Counted from the stretch's first letter, positions 35,043 to 44,256 are shown. The stretch: DNA of 64,000 nt from Desulfogranum japonicum DSM 18378 (GCF_000429945.1 NZ_AUCV01000003.1:1-64000); one strand, 5' to 3'. Numbers and translations: made by a program. Notes: a model not told the origin generated them from the letters alone.

Positions 35043-36365
35043 TCAGGTATAAATCCACTTTACCACACCTGGGAAAATAATGAGTATGGCCAGGGTGATC
35101 ACCTGCATGGTGATAAATGGCCATACTGATTTGAAAATATCCGTGAGTTCTATTCCTTCTGGAGCGACACTCTTCAGGTAAAAGGCAGCCGGGCCAAAGG
35201 GCGGACTTAAAAACGATACTTGCATGTTGACACAGAACAGGACGCCAAACCAGATTGGGTCGTATCCCAGATTGGTAATAATGGGGACAAAGATTGGCAT
35301 TGTAAGCATAGCGACACCTATCCAGTCCAGAAACATTCCCAGGATAAGCAGGATAAACATCATAATCAGGATGGTGAAAATTGGCGGCATGTTCAGCCCC
35401 ATGAACAGGTTGTGTATAAAAATATCCCCGCCCATCAGGTTGTAGACACCTATGATCATGGTGGCGCCAATTCCAACCCAGATAATCATGCCAACGGTAT
35501 TCATGGTGTGTTTGAGAGAATCGAAAATAATGGCAAAAGTGAGTTCTCTTCGAATAGCGGCGGCAATAGCAACTCCGACCACACCCACGCATGCGGCCTC
35601 GGTAACAGAAGCAATACCTGCATAAATACTTCCCAGAATCCAGACAGCGATGAGGATCGGGATTAAGATATCCATAAACATTTTTTTCAGGTCAGCACGG
35701 GTCATCTGGTCCATTTCACTCTTGTCCATGGCTGGGCCATAATCGGGGCGAATTTTACACAGGACCAGGATATACACCATGTACATGCCTGAAAGAATAG
35801 TTGCGGCAGGTATGGCAGCAAGAAACAGGTCGCCAATGGAAACGTTTGAAGTCATGCCGTAAATAATCAACACGATGCTTGGAGGCACCATGGTGCCAAG
35901 TGCACCGCCGCCTACCACCGTTCCTATGGCAAGTTTTTGGTTATACCCCAGGCGAAGCATCTGCGGCAGGGCCAACATGCCCAGCAACACGGTCTCGCCT
36001 CCGATAATACCTGACATGGAAGCCAGAATCACTGCCACAATCATGGATTGAATGGCAACACCGCCCCGTATGCGACCGGCCATTACCCGCATGGCATTGT
36101 AGAGGTCTTTGGCAATACCTGTTTTATCCAGCATTGTTGCCATGAGTACAAACATGGGGACTGCAATAAAAGTATATGAGGTTGTGAAATCACTGACACG
36201 GGCAGCAACCATCTGCATCATGGCTACGTTACCGAACCACAGGTACGACATGGAAAGGGCAATAAAACCGGTTAGGAAGCCAAGCGGCATCCCGACAAAA
36301 AGTAATGACAGCATCATCAGAAAGATGATTAATGTACCGGTGGCGATCCCCAAGGCGCTCAGCAT
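35043..36365 (-). CDS. dctM: TRAP transporter large permease (DctM)
   Basis: A 440-residue membrane protein with about 12 hydrophobic segments, the 4TMS+8TMS pattern of DctM. GMPLGFLTGFIALS, PMFVLMATMLDKTGIA, GGGALGTMVPPSIVLIIYG and the C-terminal VNMQVSFLSPPFGPAAFYLK are conserved blocks. It carries out sodium-coupled uptake of the organic acid delivered by the periplasmic binding protein. The ATG at 36365 lies one base after the dctQ stop, preceded by GGGAGAG. Neighbouring enzymes point to gluconate, idonate or a related sugar acid as substrate (inference). Confidence 0.92.
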   Translation of the reverse strand: MLSALGIATGTLIIFLMMLSLLFVGMPLGFLTGFIALSMSYLWFGNVAMMQMVAARVSDFTTSYTFIAVPMFVLMATMLDKTGIAKDLYNAMRVMAGRIRGGVAIQSMIVAVILASMSGIIGGETVLLGMLALPQMLRLGYNQKLAIGTVVGGGALGTMVPPSIVLIIYGMTSNVSIGDLFLAAIPAATILSGMYMVYILVLCKIRPDYGPAMDKSEMDQMTRADLKKMFMDILIPILIAVWILGSIYAGIASVTEAACVGVVGVAIAAAIRRELTFAIIFDSLKHTMNTVGMIIWVGIGATMIIGVYNLMGGDIFIHNLFMGLNMPPIFTILIMMFILLILGMFLDWIGVAMLTMPIFVPIITNLGYDPIWFGVLFCVNMQVSFLSPPFGPAAFYLKSVAPEGIELTDIFKSVWPFITMQVITLAILIIFPGVVKWIYT

Positions 36366-36366
36366 G

Positions 36367-36909
36367 TTACTCTCCCTTTTTTGCGGCGATATGTTCTTTT
36401 TTGGCCTCTCCATAAGACATCACATGACGTAGCAGATGAAGAATAACCAAAAAGACAAGCATGACACAGGTCAGGAAGAAAAAGCCCTTGTTCAAGGCCG
36501 GAAACGGCATATCCAGAGCTGATCCCGATGTTTGCATGCGGAATTTTCCAAATGGAGAAATGAATGCGTCTTTGGCTGAAAGAAATGCCCCATAGGTCAT
36601 CATGATCGCGAAAACCAGGGTACATATTTCGACGAAGAGGGTCGTGTACCAGCGAATAATAACCGGAAAACTGTCAGCTATGAACGTCATGGCAATATGT
36701 TTTTCCGAGGCGTAAACAGAGATACCTCCAAACAGCATGGCCAGACTGACCAGAAATGAGGTGGTCTCATGCACCCAGATGGTGGGCGAGTTGAAAACGT
36801 ATCTCATTATCACTTCAAAAAAGCTAATACAGACTACGACCAGAAACAGGACAGAAACAAAATGGCCAAGACGAATAAAGATCCGGTCGATTACCAGGCT
36901 CTTTTTCAT
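36367..36909 (-). CDS. dctQ: TRAP transporter small permease (DctQ)
   Basis: A 180-residue four-helix membrane protein. It has FFEVIMRYVFNSPTIWVHE after the first helix, the family's signature, and LFGGISVYASEKHIAM after the second. It associates with DctM to form the membrane part of the carrier. The ATG at 36909 follows GGGAG and begins MKKSLVIDRI, the usual type of start; the frame runs 20 codons further upstream without support. Confidence 0.88.
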   Translation of the reverse strand: MKKSLVIDRIFIRLGHFVSVLFLVVVCISFFEVIMRYVFNSPTIWVHETTSFLVSLAMLFGGISVYASEKHIAMTFIADSFPVIIRWYTTLFVEICTLVFAIMMTYGAFLSAKDAFISPFGKFRMQTSGSALDMPFPALNKGFFFLTCVMLVFLVILHLLRHVMSYGEAKKEHIAAKKGE

Positions 36910-37005
36910 GGAGAACTCCCTGTATACGAACCAAAAATATCCCGTTCGGGACGACGTATCTGTAGCCACGGACGGTGATGTCTCACATCTCGAAAAGCAG
37001 ATTTG

Positions 37006-37109
37006 CTGTAACCGCTTCCCTGCATAACCCGACCAGGCGCTTCAGCACATAATCAACAACAGCGTAGTGACCTGTTTGAAGTGCCTGGGCACTGAATAAG
37101 CGGTTACAG
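37006..37109. repeat. 104-bp inverted repeat between dctP and dctQ
   Basis: Perfect 12-bp ends (CTGTAACCGCTT and AAGCGGTTACAG) enclose a second imperfect pair (CCAGGCGCTTCA / TGAAGTGCCTGG). As RNA this would be a long hairpin inside the operon, and could lower dctQM expression relative to dctP or protect the dctP message. Its ends resemble the GTAACT repeat families. Confidence 0.65.
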
Positions 37110-37155
37110 TTTTTGGGTTACGTCTGTTTTTTCATATCCCGATGAACTGTTACGA

Positions 37156-38169
37156 TTAATTCATCCCCTGAGATGTCAAAAACTCTTGCAGGGCATCGTA
37201 ATACATCTTGCCGATTTCAGACTTGTTTGCAATATCTTCCCAGATTTCACGGGCATTAGCGCGAACCTTGGCTTTTTCTTCATCACTCCAGGCAATGGGA
37301 GTAACACCTTCTTTGATCGCTTTGCTGTATGCGATGCGATCTTCGTAATGGGGTTTCAGGAGTGAATCCAGAGCCAGTCCTTTGAAGAACATTTGCAGAA
37401 ATACCTTGTCGTTTTCAGGCAGGGCATTCCATTTTTTCAAGTTCATGATGATGTGTACAGTAGGGGAAGAGTGAATTCCCGGGTAGATAGGGTATTTGGC
37501 TATGGCATGGACACCCTGCTGCTGATTATTGGAAAACGTGGAGAAGTCAGCGGCATCGATAACTCCTTTTTCAAGAGCTGTATAGATCTCTGAACCTGGA
37601 AGTCCGACGGGGGCTGCACCCATTTTAGCAAATAATTTGTGGATTGGTCCGGATGGCGCACGCATTTTTACGCCCTTGAAGTCTTCCACTTTGTGCAGCG
37701 GCAGTTTGGAAGGAAGGGATTCTGCGCCGGTAACACACACGCCGATCAGTTTGGCGCCGTATGCCTGGAATATTTTATCTACAACCTCAAGGCCACCGCC
37801 GAAATAATAGAATTTCAGAATATCTTCATCGCTGTTCCATGCGCTGATGGTGTCTCCAATTAAACCGAATCCTGCGTCATCGCCAGCGTAATGGGCTGAT
37901 GTGGATACCGCACCATCGATAATGCTGTTTCTTACTCCGGTCAACAGGTCTGAAGATTTGACAACCGCGTCAAGGGGCAGCAGGTCAATTTTGATACGAC
38001 CGTTGGATGCAGTCTCCACCGAATCAGTCCACTGCTTCTGGACCAGAAATGCCTGTTCTCCTGCAGCATTTGTGCTGGCAAATTTAAGATTGACGTCAGC
38101 TGCAAAAACAGTCGTCGCCATGCATGAAAACGACAGAATCAAGGCACCAACTTTGGATAATGTTTTCAT
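37156..38169 (-). CDS. dctP: TRAP transporter solute-binding protein (DctP family)
   Basis: A 337-residue periplasmic protein with a signal peptide cut after TTVFA. LKFASTNAAGEQAFLVQKQW opens the mature chain. KGVKMRAPSGPIHKLFAKMGAAPVGL holds the conserved Arg that binds the carboxylate, followed by EIYTALEKGVIDAAD. It captures the substrate and hands it to DctQM. AGGAGGAGA precedes the ATG. It lies between the idnO-like gene and dctQ; a hairpin on its upstream side (GGCCCT / AGGGCC near 38256-38285) separates it from idnO. Confidence 0.92.
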   Translation of the reverse strand: MKTLSKVGALILSFSCMATTVFAADVNLKFASTNAAGEQAFLVQKQWTDSVETASNGRIKIDLLPLDAVVKSSDLLTGVRNSIIDGAVSTSAHYAGDDAGFGLIGDTISAWNSDEDILKFYYFGGGLEVVDKIFQAYGAKLIGVCVTGAESLPSKLPLHKVEDFKGVKMRAPSGPIHKLFAKMGAAPVGLPGSEIYTALEKGVIDAADFSTFSNNQQQGVHAIAKYPIYPGIHSSPTVHIIMNLKKWNALPENDKVFLQMFFKGLALDSLLKPHYEDRIAYSKAIKEGVTPIAWSDEEKAKVRANAREIWEDIANKSEIGKMYYDALQEFLTSQGMN

Positions 38170-38298
38170 TATTCTCCTCCTGTGTTTGTTGTACCGGGAA
38201 GACAGTATTCACCTGAACTTCAACAGACCTCCTCTCCAGATAAACACCGGCTTGCATGGGCCCTGCATGTTGTGAGGGCCTTTTATAAATGTTCGGCT

Positions 38299-39063
38299 TT
38301 AAACTGCCGCTAACATACCTCCATCAACAAAAATCAGATGACCGTTAACAAAGTCAGAGGCCTTGGAACTGAGAAATACCGCTGCTCCTATCAGTTCTTC
38401 GGGATCACCCCAACGATTGGCAGGCGTCCGGTTGCAGAGCCATGCGCTGAACTCCTTGTCTTCAACCAGGGGTTTGGTCATATCACTCTTGAAATAACCT
38501 GGGGCAATGCCATTTACCTGAATATTATAGCGTGCCAGTTCCACGCACATTCCCCTGGTCATCATTTTTACAGCCCCCTTGGAAGCTGCATAGGGGGTGA
38601 TGGTGTCACGTCCCAGTTCAGATTGCATGGAGCAGATATTGATGATCTTGCCCGCCTGCCGCTCGACCATATATTTTCCTACCACCTGGGAAACAAGGAA
38701 AACGGATTTCTGATTGACCTCGATGATTTCATCCCATTCTTCTTCAGGAAATTCAAGAAACGGGTGTCTGCGCTGAATTCCGGCATTATTGATAAGAATG
38801 TCAATCTGGCCAATGGTCTTTTCGATGGTTTCCACTCCGCTTATAATCGCCTTTTTGTCACGAACATCAAAGGCCACGGCACTGGCATCATATCCTTCTA
38901 CCACCAGCTCCTGAGCAGCCTGTTCCGCACGTTCCTGGGTCGTACCATTGATGACAATACTTGCCCCATGGGCAGCAAGGCCTCTGGCAAGCAGGTTGCC
39001 AATTCCCCTAGTTGAACCGGTAACCAGCGCTCTTCGGTTGGAGAGGTCAAAAAGATTTTTCAT
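38299..39063 (-). CDS. idnO: SDR, gluconate 5-dehydrogenase type (IdnO-like)
   Basis: A 254-residue short-chain dehydrogenase. It has FDLSNRRALVTGSTRGIG with the cofactor loop, ILINNAGIQRRHPF, the Ser of NICSMQSE and the catalytic YAASK, and ends HLIFVDGGMLAAV. NAGIQRRxP is typical of IdnO, which reduces 5-ketogluconate to gluconate. Its place between an IdnD-like gene and a gluconokinase supports this role. The ATG at 39063 has AAAGGAAA upstream and is preferred to a TTG two codons earlier. 2-keto-3-deoxygluconate-type reductases are the main alternative. Confidence 0.82.
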   Translation of the reverse strand: MKNLFDLSNRRALVTGSTRGIGNLLARGLAAHGASIVINGTTQERAEQAAQELVVEGYDASAVAFDVRDKKAIISGVETIEKTIGQIDILINNAGIQRRHPFLEFPEEEWDEIIEVNQKSVFLVSQVVGKYMVERQAGKIINICSMQSELGRDTITPYAASKGAVKMMTRGMCVELARYNIQVNGIAPGYFKSDMTKPLVEDKEFSAWLCNRTPANRWGDPEELIGAAVFLSSKASDFVNGHLIFVDGGMLAAV

Positions 39064-39168
39064 GATCAATCATTTCCTTTTGCAATTGTATCTTGTGTTA
39101 GCGTTGTGGTTCAAACTGTATGTTACCGTTGTACCTATTTTATCACGTGCTTTTCGCGGGAAAGATAT

Positions 39169-40218
39169 CTACTCATCAAATGATATCTGAACCTTGAAAG
39201 CCTGGGTTTTATCAGCGGCATAGGTAATAGCCTCAACAATATCCCGGTAATCAAATACTCGGGTGAGCAGCGGGCCTGGATCAATCAGGCCTTTTTCCAA
39301 CCATTGCACGGCAGTGATGAATTCATCTTTGAAGCGAAATGCTCCGGCATAGCGGATTTCCTTGGCCAGAAATCTGGTAACAGGTATGTCTGCCATTCCA
39401 GGACTCATGCCTACCTGGATCATTGTGCCACCGGCTTTGGTATAATCTATGTTGGCCTGAATAGCCGGGATTGCGCCGGATGCTTCAAAGCTGGCGTCAA
39501 AATATCCTTTTTTATCCGTAAAACCCGCCAAGACACTATCGTCTGGTGCGTATGCCCTGTCAGCCCCCATGGTCAAAGCCAGGTCACGATTTTTTCCAAC
39601 AGGATCGGTCGCGATAATTTCGGCTGCACCTGCAGTTCTGCAGGCTGCGATGATAAGTGCGCCGATTGGGCCTGATCCGGTAACCAGGATCTTTTTACCA
39701 AGGACATTTCCTGCCTGATTCAAGGCGTGGATGGCAACAGCCAGTGGTTCACAGAACGCCATGATGGAGTCATCTTTTTGTCCATCATAGGGGACACATT
39801 GGTCAGGACGAACCGCTACATATTCCGCAAAACCACCATCGACATGGGGGGTAAGCATGGCACTGCCGAAAAATCGCATGTGCAGGCACAGGTTGCTGTT
39901 TCCTGAGAGACAAAATGCACAGGCGTTGCACGGACGGCTTGGGTTGACTGCAACATGCACCTGTTGCCCCGTGTCAGGGTCTTCCGTTGTGCCAATGACT
40001 TCATGGCCTAAAACCATAGGGTGTTTGAGCAGAAAGTCACCTACACCTCCATGCTGAAAATAATGAATATCAGAGCCACAGATACCACCGCGGCTGATTT
40101 TTACGAGCACCTCTTCGGCTGGATTGTATTCCAGCTTTTTGGGACTGATGGAAAGATCGTGTTTACCTTTGATATAACAGGCATTAAAAGTGATTTCTCG
40201 GCTTTCGGTTGGATGCAT
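39169..40218 (-). CDS. idnD: Zinc alcohol dehydrogenase, L-idonate 5-dehydrogenase type (IdnD-like)
   Basis: A 349-residue medium-chain dehydrogenase. The catalytic zinc site is GGICGSDIHYFQHG with GHEVIG, and a structural zinc site is CNACAFCLSGNSNLC. The nucleotide fold has VTGSGPIGALI. Sequence and length (E. coli IdnD is 343) fit L-idonate 5-dehydrogenase, which oxidises L-idonate to 5-ketogluconate, the substrate of the next gene product. Sorbitol-type dehydrogenases are close relatives. The ATG at 40218 (MHPTES) is preferred; the frame is open 22 codons further. Long upstream gap (635 bp), so it probably has its own promoter. Confidence 0.82.
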   Translation of the reverse strand: MHPTESREITFNACYIKGKHDLSISPKKLEYNPAEEVLVKISRGGICGSDIHYFQHGGVGDFLLKHPMVLGHEVIGTTEDPDTGQQVHVAVNPSRPCNACAFCLSGNSNLCLHMRFFGSAMLTPHVDGGFAEYVAVRPDQCVPYDGQKDDSIMAFCEPLAVAIHALNQAGNVLGKKILVTGSGPIGALIIAACRTAGAAEIIATDPVGKNRDLALTMGADRAYAPDDSVLAGFTDKKGYFDASFEASGAIPAIQANIDYTKAGGTMIQVGMSPGMADIPVTRFLAKEIRYAGAFRFKDEFITAVQWLEKGLIDPGPLLTRVFDYRDIVEAITYAADKTQAFKVQISFDE

Positions 40219-40853
40219 CTGAAAATCTCTATGACATTGTATGGATGCCAGGGGATAACTTTTTGACCAGGCATTGACAATCAATGTGTAAATAAAATAT
40301 TTTTTATAGCGTTAAAAAATCATATTATTTTCGTTTGTAAAGCATCTGTACACTGAATCTCTGGGTATCGTCAATAAAAAAACAGGCGAATTGGTACGGG
40401 GATGCCCGTAAAAATGGCTCATCAGGTGATTTGGGCAATATTCCCGCTAATGGCGAGTTCAGGAGGGGATGGTGGGAAAGGTTGAGTGGATAAACCGCTG
40501 AAGACGTATTTTATTTTCTTATGAAAATCATTTTTGATGGTGTGTCGTCTCAACGATATAACGCCGTCATCACAAAGGGGGGAAGAAACAAGCCGAAGCA
40601 GGGAAAACAAAATTGCTGCCATTGACTGCTGCAATGTGGTGGGAATAGGACGGGGCTGAAACCATATTTTGCATTCTTACCAAGGAGGTATGCAGGAGCG
40701 GTAGGAAGTACAAAACCGGTTCAGCCCAGTTTCGATATTAAGAGCTTTTCAACAATCAGGACGAGTTATAGCCTGTCCAATCCATGTTCGCCGGATTCTG
40801 CTCATCCAACGGGCGTGGAATATGCTGGCAGACGATTCCTCGTATTCCGTAAA
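40219..40853. other. Long gap inside the sugar-acid locus, with presumed idnD promoter
   Basis: No gene was recognised. The part next to idnD is AT-rich and holds TGTACACTGA at 40347-40356, which is shared with the region upstream of the GntR gene. Confidence 0.4.
40347..40356. promoter_or_regulatory. Candidate operator upstream of idnD
   Basis: TGTACACTGA occurs here, 129 bp before the idnD start, and again at 43960-43969, a similar distance before the GntR-family gene. TGTACA is itself palindromic. Binding by the local GntR regulator is a guess. Confidence 0.3.
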
Positions 40854-42812
40854 TTACTTGGAATACGCTGTGGAGGTCGTGTCGCCGCCAGTTCCGGTCC
40901 AGTTTGTGTGGAACCATTCACCCCTGGGCCTGTCTGTACGTTCGTACATGTGCGCGCCAAAATAGTCACGCTGTGCCTGAAGCAGGTTTGCCGGCAATCT
41001 TTTTGTTCTCAGTCCGTCAAAATAGGCGAGGCTTGCGCTATGGCAGGGCAGGGGAATGCCCGCTTTCACGCCTGTCGCAAGTACCTCACGCAAACTGGCA
41101 TGGCCTTTTTGCAGAGTGTCGGTAAAGTAGGGTGCAAGAAGCATGTTGGCAGGATATTTATCTCCCTGGTATGCTTCGGCAATATGATCAAGAAAAACAG
41201 AGCGGATTATGCAGCCACCTCTCCAAATGCGGGCGATGGAAGCAAAGTCCAGTCCCCAGTTAAATTCCTGGCTCGCTGCCTGGAGGAGGCCAAATCCCTG
41301 CGTGTAGGAAATGATTTTGGCGCAGTAGAGAGCTGTGCCAAGGTGGTCGAGCATGTGCTGAACGTTTCCATCAAATGCAGGAGTCGGTATGTGAAAGGTG
41401 TCTGCAGCAAGGGTGCGAAGCTCTGTATTGCTGGATAAGCATCTGGCAAAGACTGATTCCGAGATCAGAGATAGTGGAACACCACTGTCCAGAGCTGCGT
41501 TAACAGTCCATTTACCTGTTCCTTTCTGTCCAGCAGCATCAAGTATTTTATCCAGCAGCGGTGCGCCGTCTTCATCTTTGTGAGAAGTTATCTCAGCTGT
41601 TATTTCAATGAGGTAGCTGTTCAGATCTCCCTGTTGCCAGTTGGCGAATGTGTCGTGAATGGCAGAGTGATCCATACCAAGGACATCTTTCATGAACTGG
41701 TATGCTTCGCAGATCAATTGCATGTCGCCATACTCAATGCCGTTGTGAACCATTTTTACAAAATGTCCGGCACCTTCAGGGCCCATCCAGGCGCAACAGG
41801 ATGACCCATCTTCAAGTTGGGCAGATGTTGCTGTAAAAATGTCCTTAACCAGGGGCCAGGCCTCAGCCGATCCTCCGGGCATGATGGATGGACCTTTGAG
41901 TGCACCCTCTTCTCCGCCTGAAACACCTGTGCCTATATAGAGCAGGCCTCGTTCCCTGAGCATTGCAAGGCGACGGTTGGTGTCATGGTAGTTGGAGTTG
42001 CCGCCATCAATTATAAGGTCTCCGGCTTCAAGGAAAGGTAACAGTTGCTCGATGAACTGATCTACCGGGTTTCCGGCCTTGAGCATCATCATTATTCGTC
42101 TTGGGCGTTCAAGACTGTCGACAAAATCCTTAATTTCTGTGAATCCATGAATTTTGTCATTTTTTCCCCGGCCATTCACAAATTTTTCAGTCTTGCTGGA
42201 TGTGCGATTGTACACTGAGACCGAATATCCTTTGGATGCCATGTTGAGAACCAGGTTCTCTCCCATGACTGCAAGGCCTGCGATTCCGATAGTTTGCTTC
42301 ATTGTTTTTTCGCTCATGTGTTTATAGCTGTCTGAAAGTTGATTGGTGATGTGGGTAACTATGTGCTGCGGAGAGGCGCTGATGTCGATAATCAGGCCAT
42401 CCACGGGTTCTTCCATGGTTGCCAGTTGGCTGTTGAGCAGAACATTGTTCATGTATTGATGACGTCTTCCTGTCACTCTCTGGGCAAGGAGCTCCCGGCT
42501 GCCTCTGAGGTACACTGATATGACATTTTGCTGGTCAATGCCCAGAGTCTGCCGGTAGGCGTTTTTCAGGGCTGAACAGGCAAGCACCAATGGCCTGTTA
42601 TCGGCAATGGCCTGCTGAATCATCTCTGCCAGTCGTTCCAGCCATGGCTGTCGGTCATTATCGTTCAGAGGGGTGCCGGAAGCCATTTTTGCTATGTTTG
42701 CCTCTGGATGATAGTCGTCACCATCTGCAAATCTCCACCCCATGTGTTCGGCCAATAATTTACCGATGGTTGTCTTGCCACACCCCATTGGACCGATGAG
42801 TACGATTACCAT
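40854..42812 (-). CDS. Fusion of gluconokinase and 6-phosphogluconate dehydrogenase (decarboxylating)
   Basis: A continuous 652-residue protein. Residues 1-165 are gluconokinase: Walker A GPMGCGKTTIGKLL, DGDDYHPEANIAKM, LACSALKNAYR. Residues 171-652 are a full-length decarboxylating 6-phosphogluconate dehydrogenase: GLAVMGENLVLNMA, VYNRTSSKTEKF, DGGNSNYHDTNRR, GVSGGEEGA, GPEGAGHFVKMVHNGIEYGD. The product could convert gluconate plus ATP to 6-phosphogluconate and then, with NADP or NAD, to ribulose 5-phosphate and CO2. At the junction (SYKHMSEKTMKQT) two Met codons could still start the dehydrogenase alone. It lies 139 bp downstream of the GntR regulator and precedes idnD. Confidence 0.9.
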   Translation of the reverse strand: MVIVLIGPMGCGKTTIGKLLAEHMGWRFADGDDYHPEANIAKMASGTPLNDNDRQPWLERLAEMIQQAIADNRPLVLACSALKNAYRQTLGIDQQNVISVYLRGSRELLAQRVTGRRHQYMNNVLLNSQLATMEEPVDGLIIDISASPQHIVTHITNQLSDSYKHMSEKTMKQTIGIAGLAVMGENLVLNMASKGYSVSVYNRTSSKTEKFVNGRGKNDKIHGFTEIKDFVDSLERPRRIMMMLKAGNPVDQFIEQLLPFLEAGDLIIDGGNSNYHDTNRRLAMLRERGLLYIGTGVSGGEEGALKGPSIMPGGSAEAWPLVKDIFTATSAQLEDGSSCCAWMGPEGAGHFVKMVHNGIEYGDMQLICEAYQFMKDVLGMDHSAIHDTFANWQQGDLNSYLIEITAEITSHKDEDGAPLLDKILDAAGQKGTGKWTVNAALDSGVPLSLISESVFARCLSSNTELRTLAADTFHIPTPAFDGNVQHMLDHLGTALYCAKIISYTQGFGLLQAASQEFNWGLDFASIARIWRGGCIIRSVFLDHIAEAYQGDKYPANMLLAPYFTDTLQKGHASLREVLATGVKAGIPLPCHSASLAYFDGLRTKRLPANLLQAQRDYFGAHMYERTDRPRGEWFHTNWTGTGGDTTSTAYSK

Positions 42813-42951
42813 GGATTCCTCCGGTAAAAAAGATAAAGCACCTGGGGCTCTCTATCGGTAAGCGTCTGCTGCATAGTGGGAGTCTGGTTGTTTATAGGTA
42901 CGAACATGCTGTTCTGGATTTTCCGTTTTTCATCTGCCAGGATGAGGAGAC

Positions 42952-43830
42952 TTATTCCTCCTCACCTCCCAGTTGCTGTAGAATATCGCGGCGAAATGGG
43001 ATGTTCAGTTGTTGCAGGTCCTGTACTGTTTTTCCAAGCACACGTTTTGCTTCATTACGTGCCAGGTCCGGTTGGCGTGAGGTAATGGCATCAAGCAGGC
43101 GCCGGTGATTTTTTATGCTCACAGCAACGGATTCAACCCTTTCGAAGGTCAGGCGTACGACCAGTTCTACGGAAACCATGCACAGATCACGCAATCGAGC
43201 TAGGAAAATATTACCCGAAGTGTTCAGTATCAGATTGTGAAAATCAATATCTCCCTGCACGGATTCAGGGGTGCGTAAACTTTCACCGGCGCTCATTCTG
43301 GACAGGGCTTCATTCATAGCCATAAACTGCTCCATGGTACCACGAAGGGAAGCAAGTGCTGCTGCCTCTGGCTCAAATATCAAGCGGACTTCCATCAGGT
43401 GTTCGATGATGGACATGGCCATATCACTTTCCCGCAGCCAGCAGAGGACCTCGGGATCCAGCAGCATCCATGAGGAAAGGGGTTGAATATATGTTCCTCC
43501 GCCAGGCCTGGACGCAACCATGCCCTTGGCAACCAGTACATTGATGGCTTCCCGGACAGCGGTTCGGCTGACACCGAGATGATCGCAGAGATCAGTGATG
43601 CCTGGTAACGGCTCATGAACTCGCAGAGACTGGTCAAGCATCTGGTGCAGCAGATACTCAATAACCCGCCAACGAACCTTGGGATGTTTGAATGTCTGGT
43701 TGTTGAGAAACGTGTAGCTTTGTGGATCAGTCATAACGGTTTGTTCTCTGGAAGCCAATCCTGTGCTGGTGCTATCTTCACTTGATGCCAGGTCAGAAAC
43801 GGCAGGAGTGTTCACGGCAAACACAGGCAT
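42952..43830 (-). CDS. GntR-family transcriptional regulator, FadR/FCD subfamily
   Basis: A 292-residue regulator. The winged helix (residues ~55-125) has LPGITDLCDHLGVSRTAVRE and LVAKGMVASRPGGGTYIQP. The C-terminal all-helical FCD domain contains LMEVRLIFEPEAAALA, DIDFHNLI and a late His (KNHRRLLDAI) that together usually bind a metal and a carboxylate ligand. It is probably the repressor of the sugar-acid genes, with gluconate or a related acid as effector (inference). The ATG at 43830 has AGAGGA five bases upstream; an ATG two codons before is possible. The N-terminal 30 residues are low-complexity and unusual. Confidence 0.87.
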   Translation of the reverse strand: MPVFAVNTPAVSDLASSEDSTSTGLASREQTVMTDPQSYTFLNNQTFKHPKVRWRVIEYLLHQMLDQSLRVHEPLPGITDLCDHLGVSRTAVREAINVLVAKGMVASRPGGGTYIQPLSSWMLLDPEVLCWLRESDMAMSIIEHLMEVRLIFEPEAAALASLRGTMEQFMAMNEALSRMSAGESLRTPESVQGDIDFHNLILNTSGNIFLARLRDLCMVSVELVVRLTFERVESVAVSIKNHRRLLDAITSRQPDLARNEAKRVLGKTVQDLQQLNIPFRRDILQQLGGEEE

Positions 43831-43954
43831 GCTCATCCTCTGTTGTATGTGCAGTGAAAGTATGGCGAACCACCTGGTCCTACAAGGTCTTACGCCACTG
43901 AAAATTACAGCGTATTTTTTTTGTGGATGAAAATAGTATTTTTAGTTTTACAAA

Positions 43955-43969
43955 TTGTATGTACACTGA
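43955..43969. promoter_or_regulatory. Candidate operator upstream of the GntR gene
   Basis: TTGTATGTACA contains TGTA-TG-TACA, a palindrome like those bound by FCD-type GntR regulators, and runs into the TGTACACTGA shared with the idnD upstream region. It lies about 125 bp before the start, which fits autoregulation but proves nothing. Confidence 0.35.
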
Positions 43970-44105
43970 TTGACATCCGCCCGTCAAATAAAAAAGAGAA
44001 AACCTGGGGAGATGGAGAAAGATGTGGCTTCTCCTGTAATCGTTCACCATCTCTCGTTGTTCATCACGGGGGCTGCATCCTCTTGGTATCACTCGCCTCC
44101 GAACT

Positions 44106-44256
44106 GTAACTGATCACAGATGCTTCATATTTGGATAAACGCGATTTTGAGCAGGTAATCGTAGACTCCGTTATTCTATTTATGCTTGAAACCGCGGTCG
44201 TTCAAAGAGGTAAACGACCAGTGTGAGGTTCTGTGGAGTGTCTGTGACCAGCGGCT
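44106..44256. repeat. Family E inverted-repeat element, inverted copy
   Basis: GTAACTGATCACAGATGCTT at one end and CTGTGACCAGCGGCTA at the other. Read on the minus strand it follows 26995-27163: ACTGGTCGTTTACCTCTTTG, CCGCGGTTTCAAGCATA and ACGGAGTCTACGATTACC. The rest of 43837-44438 shows no gene. Confidence 0.75.
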
